DNA from: an uncultured Clostridia bacterium
Lineage (GTDB): Bacteria > Bacillota > Clostridia > Oscillospirales > Ruminococcaceae
Assembly: GCA_947625155.1 (NCBI GenBank)
Contig: CANQNG010000010.1
Coordinates: forward strand, 1-57,633
DNA length: 57,633 nucleotides
Direction: 5' to 3'
This document shows, in pieces, positions 42,544 through 50,699 of the stretch (position 1 is its first letter; every line of letters starts with the position of its first letter). The position numbers and the translations under genes were made by a program. The notes below the pieces were generated by a model. It was not told the origin of the DNA, ran no database searches, and saw nothing but the letters and a program-made list of their open reading frames with translations.

Positions 42544-44031
42544 ATGGCAGACATCCCAAGCAATATCCTGAAACCGGTGAAGTTCGGAGGTCTTGACCCG
42601 ACATCTGTTACAATGTATATCGACGAGCTGAATTCAAAGATGACGGAGCTTGAAAGGGAAAACGAAGAGCTTCGTTCCGGTGCGGATGCACAGCAGTCCA
42701 AGCTGGTCCAGGAATATAAGCGTGATCTGGAAGTTGCACAGAAGAAGGCAGCAGATGCGGAAAAGGCTGCGCAGGGCAGTGCTGCACAGATCAAGGCTGC
42801 TAATGATAAAGCGATCCAGCTTGCTGCGGCATTGAAAGCGGAAAAGGAAGGCAGAGCTTCGGATGCCCAGAAGATGAAACAGCTTCTCCAGCAGGCACAG
42901 GCAAAGGCAAGTGCTGTTGACGAGGGGAAAATGCGGGAGTATCAGCAGGAGATCGTTTCCCTCAAGGGCGAGATCAGCCAGCTCACGATGGAAAATTCTC
43001 AGCTCAAGACTTCTGCCAATGCAAGCGGGGAGTTGTCTGCATCGGTCGATCAGCTTCAGGGCGAACTGGATAAGGTCAGGGCAGAACTTGCCAAGGCTGA
43101 AAAAGCCCGTGACACTGCCGAGGCAGCCCTTAAGACCGCTGAGTCAGAAAAGGAAAAGAGCGTTTCTGAGCTGAATTCACAGAAGTCAGAACTGGAGAGG
43201 AAAGTTTCAGAGCTGGAGGAAAAGGTCGCCGAACTGGAAGAAAAGGCAAGCGAGAGCACGCTGTTTGCACCGGAAATGGATATGGCTGCCCTGTACGCCG
43301 ATGCCCAGAAGAATGCGAACCAGCTCGTATTCAAGGCAAAGGCAAAGGCAGATGAAACGATCAAGAGTGCCGATGAAAAGGCAAAAAAGACCATTGCGGA
43401 TGCCGAAGCACAGGCTGAAAAGACGGTCGCTGATGCGAATGCTGAGGCTGAAAAGATCGTCAGCGATGCCAATGACCGGGCTGCCAATGCCAATAACGAG
43501 GCGGATGCCATTATCAATAAGGCGAATGAGGAGGCTGCCGCCGAGCGTGAGCGCTGCAGGAAGGAAACGGCTGAACAGGAGGCTAAGATCCGTCAGTTGA
43601 CATCTACGGTACATTCCATGCTGTCCATTGAGATCGAGGGCGTGGAGAAAAGCATCAAGGAAGCGGGCGACCTCATGGCACAGGCTGCCCAGACGATGGA
43701 AAGACGGCTCGGTTCAGCCAATTCCATTATTTCTGAGGCAAAAGAGAGCGTAGACGAAACTGCCAAGGTCACGGATGATAAGATGGATGCCATCATGAGT
43801 GGGAAAGCTGCACCGGAAACGGTCAGCCGTGCTGTTCCTAAGGCTGCTGCATCTTCTGATAATTTTGCGGACTCCATGCTGGATGATTTTGCCTCTCTGC
43901 CGGATCCGGAGGAGAAGTTCAGCAAGCCCGCCAAGGATCAGCCAACGCCCATGCCGAAAGCACCGAAAGCTGCTGCATTCAGCATGAGCGATCTGGTAAA
44001 GGAAGCTGAAGCTAACGTCAGTGACGATTAA
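42544..44031 (+). CDS. DivIVA-like coiled-coil protein
   Basis: This 495-residue protein starts with a DivIVA-like N-terminal domain: FGGLDPTSVTMYIDEL then MTELERENEELR, about residues 13-48. DivIVA domains bind negatively curved membrane at septa and poles. A very long Ala/Lys/Glu coiled coil covers about residues 40-400, with imperfect repeats of the type KAKADETIKSADEKA between 255 and 330. The C-terminal 90 residues are less ordered and Pro-rich. It is far longer than the usual DivIVA (about 165-230 residues). Its own promoter and the place next to ftsZ suggest a division or morphology role. Confidence 0.75.
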   Translation: MADIPSNILKPVKFGGLDPTSVTMYIDELNSKMTELERENEELRSGADAQQSKLVQEYKRDLEVAQKKAADAEKAAQGSAAQIKAANDKAIQLAAALKAEKEGRASDAQKMKQLLQQAQAKASAVDEGKMREYQQEIVSLKGEISQLTMENSQLKTSANASGELSASVDQLQGELDKVRAELAKAEKARDTAEAALKTAESEKEKSVSELNSQKSELERKVSELEEKVAELEEKASESTLFAPEMDMAALYADAQKNANQLVFKAKAKADETIKSADEKAKKTIADAEAQAEKTVADANAEAEKIVSDANDRAANANNEADAIINKANEEAAAERERCRKETAEQEAKIRQLTSTVHSMLSIEIEGVEKSIKEAGDLMAQAAQTMERRLGSANSIISEAKESVDETAKVTDDKMDAIMSGKAAPETVSRAVPKAAASSDNFADSMLDDFASLPDPEEKFSKPAKDQPTPMPKAPKAAAFSMSDLVKEAEANVSDD

Positions 44032-44049
44032 CGCATGAGGTGAATGCAA

Positions 44050-44622
44050 ATGGCAGACAGTGTGCTGCAAATTCATACAGATGAGATCAGGGAGCTTGCG
44101 GATACGCTGCGTATCGGAGATAAGATCCTGCTCACCGGGTACGTCTATACGGCGAGAGATGCAGCGCACAAGCGCATGATGGCTTTGCTCGATGCGGGAA
44201 AGCCGCTGCCGTTTCGACCGGAGGACGCTGTGATCTACTATGCAGGTCCTACTCCTGCGCCGCCGGGGCGACCGATCGGTTCGTGCGGACCGACGACCTC
44301 CGGGCGGATGGATCCCTATGCACCACGGCTGCTTGACGCAGGTCTGGCAGCCATGATCGGCAAGGGAAAACGTTCGCAGGCGGTACGGGATGCCTTGGTG
44401 CGCTGCCATGCGGTCTATTTCTGTGCGGTCGGCGGTGCAGGCGCACTTGCCGCAAGATGTATCAAAGAGTGCAAGGTCATTGCCTTTTCAGATCTGGGCT
44501 GTGAATCCGTGAAACGGCTTTACGTGGAGCGTTTTCCGCTTGCGGTGTGTAATGATGTTCACGGCGGCGACCTGTTTTCGGCAGGCAGGGAACAGTTCCG
44601 GCGGGTGCTGGCGGATGCTTGA
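44050..44622 (+). CDS. fumB: Class I fumarate hydratase, beta (C-terminal) subunit
   Basis: This 190-residue protein matches the beta subunit of two-subunit, Fe-S class I fumarases and L(+)-tartrate dehydratases. DKILLTGYVYTARDAAHKRM is near residue 26, GPTTSGRMDPY near 82, and the GAGALAA and FSDLGCE segments follow. It hydrates fumarate to malate only with the alpha subunit, which carries the cluster and is not in the window. The ATG at 44050 is favoured by spacing from GAGGTG. It lies 18 bases after the DivIVA-like gene and overlaps the sigma factor gene by 8 bases, an unusual setting. Confidence 0.88.
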   Translation: MADSVLQIHTDEIRELADTLRIGDKILLTGYVYTARDAAHKRMMALLDAGKPLPFRPEDAVIYYAGPTPAPPGRPIGSCGPTTSGRMDPYAPRLLDAGLAAMIGKGKRSQAVRDALVRCHAVYFCAVGGAGALAARCIKECKVIAFSDLGCESVKRLYVERFPLAVCNDVHGGDLFSAGREQFRRVLADA

Positions 44623-45181
44623 GACACAGAGATCCGATGAGATCCTTGCAGAGCAGGCAAAGTCCTCCGTGGAAGCGGAGGGAGAGCTGCTGGCAAGGTA
44701 TCTGCCGCTGATACGCTATTATGCGGGTCGATTTTCAGGGTGCTGTGATGCAGAGGATCTGGTGCAGGAGGGACTGATCGCCTTGCTCTATGCCATCCCG
44801 CAGTTTGAACCGTCACAGCGGTTCGCTGCTTTTGCGCAGGTATGTATCGCTAACCGGATGCGCAGTTTTGTGCGCCGGGAAAGCAAGGCGGCAGAGCCGA
44901 CGGAGGATCTGGTGCAGAAGCTCGAGGCAGACGGAACGCTGGTCGAAACGGAAACGCCGGAGAGCATTTTCCTTGAAAAAGAAAATTATACCCACTGCCG
45001 CATGCAGGTGATGGCTAAATTGTCCGACCGGGAGTGGGAGATACTGCAATGTATTTTAGACGGTGCATCCTACGAGGAGGCAGCCGGGCGGCTCGGTACG
45101 ACCCGGAAATCTGTCGATAATGCTATGCAGCGTATACGCAGAAAGATGCGTGCCGTGCGGAGTTCGGAAAACTCCGGGTGA
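44615..45181 (+). CDS. Sigma-70 family RNA polymerase sigma factor, SigH-like
   Basis: This is a 188-residue sigma factor resembling SigH (Spo0H), which directs transition-state and early sporulation genes. Region 2 reads DLVQEGLIALLYAIPQFEP and FAQVCIANRMRSFVRRESK. Region 4 reads LDGASYEEAAGRLGTTRKSV then DNAMQRIRRKM, close to the SigH pattern. ATG at 44615 overlaps the fumarase stop, with only a weak GGCGG ribosome site, so it depends on coupling. ECF-like alternatives are less likely because of the SigH-type region 4. Confidence 0.8.
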   Translation: MLETQRSDEILAEQAKSSVEAEGELLARYLPLIRYYAGRFSGCCDAEDLVQEGLIALLYAIPQFEPSQRFAAFAQVCIANRMRSFVRRESKAAEPTEDLVQKLEADGTLVETETPESIFLEKENYTHCRMQVMAKLSDREWEILQCILDGASYEEAAGRLGTTRKSVDNAMQRIRRKMRAVRSSENSG

Positions 45182-45342
45182 TAAGTTCGTTTCCCGCAAG
45201 GGTGCGATAGAAGGGCTTGTAGCTTAATCAGAGCGTTGTTTCATCTATCTTTGTTAGTGACAAATATAAGTGATCAAAGGTGTCGGTTTCACCCCGTCCG
45301 TAGTCCGAAATTTTATAATAACACAAAGTGAGGTATAACAAC
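45182..45342 (+). other. Leader region with tRNA-like segment before the zinc-ribbon gene
   Basis: A segment at about 45213-45234 (GGGCTTGTAGCTTAATCAGA and following GCG) looks like the acceptor and D-arm of a tRNA, and 45280-45294 has a GGTG/CACC hairpin like a T-arm. There is no matching 3' acceptor strand and no normal anticodon arm, so it is not a working tRNA. A -10 box TATAAT lies at 45314-45319 with no good -35. Confidence 0.3.
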
Positions 45343-45618
45343 ATGTACGAGGACAAGACATTAGTATGCAAGGATTGCGGCGAGGAATTTGTATTCACTG
45401 CCGGAGAGCAGGAATTCTACGCTGAAAAGGGCTTTGAGCATGAGCCGCAGAGATGCCGCAACTGCCGTGCAGCCAGAAAGGGCGCTTCCAGAGCACCCAG
45501 AGAGATGTTTACTGCTGTTTGCGCCGGGTGCGGCGGCGAAGCAAGAGTACCGTTCCAGCCCCGTGAGGACAGACCGGTCTATTGCAGCGAGTGCTTTGCA
45601 AAGATGCGTGAAGAATAA
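45343..45618 (+). CDS. Small zinc-ribbon protein
   Basis: This 91-residue protein has two CxxC pairs in the N-terminal half (LVCKDCGEEF and RCRNCRAARK, residues about 8-50) and two more in the C-terminal half (VCAGCGGEA and YCSECFAKM). It therefore resembles a double zinc ribbon. Proteins of this type are widespread in Clostridia and have no known function; they could bind nucleic acid or protein. The ATG at 45343 has GAGGT at 10 bases; a GTG at 45328 is an alternative. Confidence 0.8.
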   Translation: MYEDKTLVCKDCGEEFVFTAGEQEFYAEKGFEHEPQRCRNCRAARKGASRAPREMFTAVCAGCGGEARVPFQPREDRPVYCSECFAKMREE

Positions 45619-45674
45619 GGAACAAGGGGAGTACGGCTTTTGCTGTGCTTCCTGTTTACAGGGAGGTCAAAGCA

Positions 45675-45878
45675 ATGACTGTTACAAAGGATTCCGTGAT
45701 CGGGGAGATCCTCGATGCTGATTTTGATGCAGCACCGTATTTTCTGGAAATGGGCATGCACTGTCTGGGATGCCCGGCTTCCAGAGCGGAAACGATCGAG
45801 GAGGCTTGCGCCGTACACGGTGTTGAGCCAGATGCACTGGTTGAGAAGCTCAACCAGTATTTCCAGAATAAGCAGTAA
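45675..45878 (+). CDS. DUF1858 domain protein
   Basis: This 67-residue protein has the DUF1858 pattern: an N-terminal TKDSVIGEILDADFDAAPYF and a CLGCPAS motif near residue 32. Such small proteins often accompany hybrid-cluster or redox enzymes and may bind a metal or cluster; the function is unknown. Start ATG at 45675 has GGGAGG. A GC-rich hairpin follows the stop. Confidence 0.85.
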   Translation: MTVTKDSVIGEILDADFDAAPYFLEMGMHCLGCPASRAETIEEACAVHGVEPDALVEKLNQYFQNKQ

Positions 45879-45885
45879 GGTTCGG

Positions 45886-45906
45886 GGCTGCGCACCATCG
45901 CAGCCC
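45886..45906 (+). terminator. Weak terminator-like hairpin before trmK
   Basis: GGGCTGCG (45886-45893) pairs with CGCAGCCC (45899-45906), but only a poor T run follows. It overlaps the region where the trmK ribosome site would be expected, and no Shine-Dalgarno is visible there. Confidence 0.45.
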
Positions 45907-45915
45907 TGAATTGTT

Positions 45916-46587
45916 ATGCTGCAGGCAAGACTGAGGGCATGTGCCGACCTGATCCGTCCGGGGGCACATGTCTGTGATGTGGGAACAGACCATGCACTGC
46001 TGCCGGTTTTTCTGTACAGACAGGGAATTGTCGGTGATGTCATCGCCGCTGACATTGCACAAGGACCTCTTGCGGCAGCGGAGGCGACGATCGCCCGGTA
46101 CGGACTGTCCGGGCGCATCCATACGATACTTTCGGACGGCTTGCAGGCAGTGCCGCCGGAAGGCTTGACGGATATTGTGATCGCTGGTATGGGCGGAGAG
46201 ACGATCATCCATATTCTGGAGACCTGCCCGTGGTCACTGGCGGGAAAAAGCCTGATCTTACAGCCGATGACCAAAGCGCCCGACCTGCGTGAATGGCTCT
46301 ATGCGCATGGGTTTGCCATTGAAAGGGAAGTGTGCGCACGGGAGGGGAAATTTCTGTATGCGGTCATGCGTGCTGTTTATACGGGAGAGAAATTGCTTCC
46401 GGGTGCAGTGCTGCGGCATTTCGGACGGCTCGACCTGACGGATGCGGACTGCCTTGCCTATGCAGAACGGCAGTATCTGCGGGTATGCAAGGCAAGAGAC
46501 GGCAGCGGTGATGCGGCAATTATAGCAGAGGCACAGGCGCTTTCTGCGGTTCTGGAGGTGTATCATGAAGATCGGGGAGATCTATAA
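45916..46587 (+). CDS. trmK: tRNA (adenine(22)-N(1))-methyltransferase
   Basis: This 223-residue SAM-dependent enzyme modifies A22 in the D-loop of some tRNAs. LRACADLIRPGAHVCDVGTD is the N-terminal SAM site (near residue 6) and IVIAGMGGETI near residue 88 is the TrmK catalytic/SAM motif. The start at 45916 fits the family N-terminus, although no ribosome site is seen. The last 23 bases overlap the NIF3-like gene, a pair conserved in Firmicutes (trmK-yqfO). Confidence 0.9.
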   Translation: MLQARLRACADLIRPGAHVCDVGTDHALLPVFLYRQGIVGDVIAADIAQGPLAAAEATIARYGLSGRIHTILSDGLQAVPPEGLTDIVIAGMGGETIIHILETCPWSLAGKSLILQPMTKAPDLREWLYAHGFAIEREVCAREGKFLYAVMRAVYTGEKLLPGAVLRHFGRLDLTDADCLAYAERQYLRVCKARDGSGDAAIIAEAQALSAVLEVYHEDRGDL

Positions 46588-47320
46588 GGCAGTCGATGCC
46601 TTTGCACCGTTTGCGATGCAGGAAGCGTGGGACAATTCCGGCTTGCTGGTCGGTGCGCCGGAGGAAGAAATTGACCGTGTGCTGGTGACGCTGGATATTT
46701 CTGTCGGGGCAGTGCGGCAGGCGGCGGAGACTGGCTGCGGGCTGATCATTTCGCATCATCCCGTGATCTTCTCCCCCCTGAAACAGCTTGCCCCGGCAAG
46801 CCCTGTCTATCAGCTTGCACGGCATGGGATCGGGGCGATCTGCTGCCATACACCACTGGATGTGGCAGAGGGCGGCATCAATGACCTGCTGATCGGCAGG
46901 CTGCGTGGGGTGCTTCCCCTTTCGGACGAGGTGGAACTGCTGGACTGCGGGCGCATCGTGAATTTGCTGAATGCACTGCCGCCTGTGGAGATCGCTGAAG
47001 CGGCGAAAAAATGCCTTGGCTGTCTGGTGGTGCGCTGTTCGGCAGGCATGGAGCATCCGGTGAAACGGCTGGCGGTCTGCTCCGGTTCAGGGGCATCCAT
47101 GCTGGAGGAACTGAACGGGCGGTGCGATGTGTTCCTGACTGGAGATGTGAAACATGACCGCTGGTACAAGGCACAGGAACTTGGCATTGCCCTGATCGAC
47201 TGTGGGCATTATGCAACGGAGATCCTCATGGTCGCCTATGTTGCCGACAAGCTGCGGGAGGCTTTCCCGGAACTGGACGTTCAGGGATTCGTGGAAGGCG
47301 AACCGACGCTGTACATTTGA
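46565..47320 (+). CDS. Nif3-like dinuclear metal protein (DUF34)
   Basis: This 251-residue protein belongs to the Nif3/YbgI/DUF34 family, which binds a di-iron or di-zinc centre. Conserved elements are the N-terminal QEAWDNSGLLVG, ISHHPVIFSP near residue 62 and the C-terminal LTGDVKHDRWYKAQ and GHYATE with metal-binding His/Asp. The function is not settled; a role in metal trafficking or cofactor metabolism is proposed for the family. The start at 46565 has GGAGGT inside trmK, so it is coupled. Confidence 0.9.
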   Translation: MKIGEIYKAVDAFAPFAMQEAWDNSGLLVGAPEEEIDRVLVTLDISVGAVRQAAETGCGLIISHHPVIFSPLKQLAPASPVYQLARHGIGAICCHTPLDVAEGGINDLLIGRLRGVLPLSDEVELLDCGRIVNLLNALPPVEIAEAAKKCLGCLVVRCSAGMEHPVKRLAVCSGSGASMLEELNGRCDVFLTGDVKHDRWYKAQELGIALIDCGHYATEILMVAYVADKLREAFPELDVQGFVEGEPTLYI

Positions 47321-47335
47321 GAAAGGGAGACGGCT

Positions 47336-49084
47336 ATGGCATTTGACGGCGCATATCTGTATGCGATACGACAGGAGATCGGACCGCTGACCGGTGCAAG
47401 GGCTGACAAGATCTGTCAGCCCTCTAGAGATGAGATCGTGCTGCATCTGCGGGGGTATTCGGGCATGTCGAAGCTGCTGATCAGCACGGCAGGGGACAGT
47501 GCTAGGATCCATCTGACAGAGAATTCCATTGAAAATCCGGCAGCCCCGCCCATGTTCTGCATGCTGCTGCGCAAGCATCTGGGCGGCGGACGGCTGACTG
47601 CTGTCCGGCAGGACGGATTGGAGCGCATTCTGTTTCTGGATTTTGACTGCACGAATGAAATGGGAGACAAGGTGCAGCTCACGCTTGCCTGTGAGGTCAT
47701 GGGGCGGTACTCCAACTGTATTCTGATCGGTGCAGATGGCAAAGTCATTGACAGCCTGAAACGCAATGCCGATGTCACACGGGAACGGGTGCTGCTGCCC
47801 GGTTTCCCGTATGAAATGCCGCACCGGGCAAGACGGCTGAATTTTCTGGAAGCAGAGGACAATACGATCATCAGCGCCTTGCTGCTTGCACCCGACCAGC
47901 GGCTGGATAAGGCGATCGTCGAGGTGTTCGAGGGTGTTTCGCCCCTGTTGGCAAGGGAATGGGCATACTATGTCAGCCGGGATCCCCTGCGCAGCCATGC
48001 GTTGACCCAAGACCAGCAGGAACGCCTGCTGTTTACGGTACACCGGACGGCTGAAATGCTCCGGAACGGTACGTGCCAGTTCCACATCCTGCAAACGCCG
48101 GAGGGTGCGCTCAAGGACTACACGTTCCTGCGCCCGGCGCAGTACGGGGCTTTGCTTGTTGTCAAGCCGATGCCGACCGCAAGCCGGACACTGGATGCGT
48201 TCTACACCGAGCGTGACCTGCGGGCGAGGATGAAACAGCGGGCAAATGATCTGTTCAAGCTGATCCTGACACGCTCCCAGAGGGTGACACGCAAACTTGC
48301 CAGCCAGCGGGAGGAGCTTGCGGAAACGGGTAAAATGGAGCAGAACAAGCTGTACGGCGACCTGCTTTCGGCGAATCTGTACCGCCTGCAAAAGGGCGAT
48401 ACGGCGGCAGCGGTGGAAAATTTTTACGAGGAGAGCTGCCCGGAAGTGCGCATCCCGTTACAGGTGGATCTGACCCCTGCCCAGAATGCACAGCGGTATT
48501 ATATCCTTTACCGGAAAGCGGCAACTGCCAAAGAAAAGCTTGCCGAACAGATCAAGCAGGGGGAGGCGGAACTTGCCTATCTGGAAAGCGTGTTTGATGT
48601 GCTGAGCCGTGCAGAAACGGAAGCGGATCTGCTGCTGCTGCGGGAGGAGCTTGTCCAGCAGGGTTATCTGCGTAACCGAAGCCAGAAGCAGAAGCCCCCG
48701 AAGCAGCTCCCGCCGATGCAGTACCGTTCCTCGGATGGCTTTCCGATCCTTGTCGGCAGGAACAACCGGCAGAACGACCAGCTCACCTTGAAACAGGCAG
48801 CCAAGAATGACATCTGGCTGCATACACAAAATATCCCCGGCTCACACGTCATCATCGTGACGGATGGACAGGCGGCAAGTGAGACTGCCATCCGGGAAGC
48901 TGCCGTGCTTGCGGCATATCACAGCAGGGCAAGGGATTCGGCGCAGGTGCCTGTGGATTTCACGAAGGTGCGCTTTGTCAGAAAGCCTGCTGGGGCAAGA
49001 CCGGGCATGGTGATCTTCACTGACCAGCAGACACTCTATGTCAGACCGGATGCTGCTCTCTGCGAAACGCTGGAGGTGCGGTGA
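47336..49084 (+). CDS. rqcH: NFACT protein RqcH (ribosome quality control)
   Basis: This 582-residue Rqc2/NEMF/FbpA-type protein binds stalled 50S subunits and adds C-terminal alanine tails to nascent chains. The NFACT-N domain is at 1-180, with LLRKHLGGGRL near residue 77. Two coiled helices follow (about 290-430), then the NFACT-R domain starting near DGFPILVGRNNRQND (about residue 465) with the KNDIWLHTQNIPGSH motif. The conserved Asp-Arg of NFACT-N reads Glu-Arg here (GLERI), a conservative change. The start has GGGAGA. It overlaps the glycosylase gene (TGATG). Confidence 0.92.
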   Translation: MAFDGAYLYAIRQEIGPLTGARADKICQPSRDEIVLHLRGYSGMSKLLISTAGDSARIHLTENSIENPAAPPMFCMLLRKHLGGGRLTAVRQDGLERILFLDFDCTNEMGDKVQLTLACEVMGRYSNCILIGADGKVIDSLKRNADVTRERVLLPGFPYEMPHRARRLNFLEAEDNTIISALLLAPDQRLDKAIVEVFEGVSPLLAREWAYYVSRDPLRSHALTQDQQERLLFTVHRTAEMLRNGTCQFHILQTPEGALKDYTFLRPAQYGALLVVKPMPTASRTLDAFYTERDLRARMKQRANDLFKLILTRSQRVTRKLASQREELAETGKMEQNKLYGDLLSANLYRLQKGDTAAAVENFYEESCPEVRIPLQVDLTPAQNAQRYYILYRKAATAKEKLAEQIKQGEAELAYLESVFDVLSRAETEADLLLLREELVQQGYLRNRSQKQKPPKQLPPMQYRSSDGFPILVGRNNRQNDQLTLKQAAKNDIWLHTQNIPGSHVIIVTDGQAASETAIREAAVLAAYHSRARDSAQVPVDFTKVRFVRKPAGARPGMVIFTDQQTLYVRPDAALCETLEVR

Positions 49085-49620
49085 TGCAAAGGCTTGACCC
49101 GGCATTCTTTCACCGGGATTGTCTGGAGGTCGCTCCGGCACTTGTGGGGAAGTACCTTGCCCGGAAACTGCCGGACGGGACAGTCCTGCGGGAGCGTATC
49201 GCCGAAACAGAAGCCTACCGGGGGACGGAAGATCTTGCCTGCCATGCAGCTAAGGGCAGAACGCCCCGGAATGCGGTCTTATGGGGAGAAAGCGGTCTGC
49301 TCTATGTGTATCTCTGCTACGGGGTGCATTATCTGCTGAACGTCATCACCGGAGAGCCGGAGCAGCCGCAGGGCGTACTCATCCGGGCGGGTGCGGTACA
49401 TGACGGACCGGGCAAGCTCACGAAATATCTACAGATCGACAAGCGATATAACGGCATTTTCCTTTCGGGATGCACAGACCTGTGGTTCGAGGACAGCGGA
49501 GAAGCCTGTACCTTTCACACAGACGTGCGGGTCGGCATTGACTATGCCGGAGAGGAATGGAAAAACAAACCATGGCGGTTCATTCTGGACTGCCCCAAGG
49601 AAAGGAAGAACAGACTATGA
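49084..49620 (+). CDS. 3-methyladenine DNA glycosylase (AAG/MPG family)
   Basis: This 178-residue DNA repair enzyme removes alkylated and deaminated purines. ETEAYRGTEDLACHA near residue 41 carries the catalytic Glu. GLLYVYLCYGVHYLLNVIT near residue 78 is the intercalating Tyr loop and structural core. The length is at the short end for the family, and the C-terminus (FILDCPKERKNRL) lacks the usual tail. Start ATG at 49084 overlaps the rqcH stop with GGAGGTG upstream, and the end overlaps the next gene (ATGA). Confidence 0.93.
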   Translation: MQRLDPAFFHRDCLEVAPALVGKYLARKLPDGTVLRERIAETEAYRGTEDLACHAAKGRTPRNAVLWGESGLLYVYLCYGVHYLLNVITGEPEQPQGVLIRAGAVHDGPGKLTKYLQIDKRYNGIFLSGCTDLWFEDSGEACTFHTDVRVGIDYAGEEWKNKPWRFILDCPKERKNRL

Positions 49621-50642
49621 TGCACTTTTTCAGAAAGCTCCCCATTCCGCAGGAGATCAAGAAGCAGTTCCCGCTTTCCGAAGCGGCTGCTGCCCGCAAG
49701 GCACAGCGGGATGCGGAGATCGCAGACATTTTTACCGGAAAGTCGGATAAAATGGTGCTGATCATCGGACCGTGTTCGGCAGACCGGGAAGATGCGGTCA
49801 TGGAGTACCTGAGCCGCCTTGCCGTCCTGCAAGAGGAGGTAAAGGACAAGATCTTCTTCATCCCCCGCATTTACACGAATAAGCCCCGCACGAACGGCAC
49901 GGGCTACAAGGGCATGGTACACCAGCCCGACCCGACCAAGGCGGAGGATATGCTTGCCGGGCTGATCTCGATCCGGAAACTGCACACACGTGCGATCGAG
50001 GAGGTCGGTTTCACCTGTGCAGATGAGATGCTCTACCCGGAGAATTACCGCTATCTGTCTGACCTGCTCTCCTATGTGGCAGTCGGCGCACGGAGCGTGG
50101 AGAACCAGCAGCACCGCCTGACAGCAAGCGGCATGGATATTCCCACAGGCATGAAGAACCCGACCAGCGGCGACCTGTCGGTCATGTTCAATTCCATCTA
50201 TGCGGCACAGAGCAGTCATACCTTTCTGTACCGCGGCTGGGAAGTGCAGACATCGGGGAATCCGCTGTGCCATGCGATCTTGCGTGGCTATGTGAACAAG
50301 CACGGCGAATCTTTGCCGAATTATCACTATGAAGATCTGCTGCTGACTCACCGGCTGTATACGGAAAAGGAGCTGATCCATCCGGCAGTGATCGTGGACA
50401 CCAACCATGCCAATTCCAACAAGTGCTATCTGGAGCAGCCCCGTATCCTGAGCGAGGTGCTGCACTGCTGCCGCCATAATGCGGATATCCGCCGCATGGT
50501 CAAGGGCTTCATGGTGGAGAGCTATCTGGAGGACGGCAACCAGAAGATCGGGGAGGGCGTTTTCGGGAAGTCCATCACCGACCCCTGCCTTGGCTGGGAC
50601 AAAACAAAGGAACTCGTATTGCGCATGGCAGATCAGCTATAA
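49617..50642 (+). CDS. 3-deoxy-7-phosphoheptulonate synthase (DAHP synthase, class I)
   Basis: This 341-residue class I alpha DAHP synthase (AroF/AroG/AroH type) condenses phosphoenolpyruvate and erythrose 4-phosphate in the first step of aromatic biosynthesis. IIGPCSADREDAVMEYL near residue 43, RTNGTGYKGMVHQPDP near 93 and VDTNHANSNK near 260 are the family motifs. The start (49617) overlaps the glycosylase stop, and an ATG at 49620 is equally possible. No other aro gene is in the window, so the feedback amino acid is unknown. Confidence 0.93.
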   Translation: MMHFFRKLPIPQEIKKQFPLSEAAAARKAQRDAEIADIFTGKSDKMVLIIGPCSADREDAVMEYLSRLAVLQEEVKDKIFFIPRIYTNKPRTNGTGYKGMVHQPDPTKAEDMLAGLISIRKLHTRAIEEVGFTCADEMLYPENYRYLSDLLSYVAVGARSVENQQHRLTASGMDIPTGMKNPTSGDLSVMFNSIYAAQSSHTFLYRGWEVQTSGNPLCHAILRGYVNKHGESLPNYHYEDLLLTHRLYTEKELIHPAVIVDTNHANSNKCYLEQPRILSEVLHCCRHNADIRRMVKGFMVESYLEDGNQKIGEGVFGKSITDPCLGWDKTKELVLRMADQL

Positions 50643-50699
50643 GGTATTGAAAGGGAGCGGGGATATCCACGGGGAAAAATGTATATGGAGGTAAGCAGT

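Noticed and set aside
45213-45310. Functional tRNA gene
   Set aside because: There is no matching acceptor 3' strand and no proper anticodon arm or T-loop.
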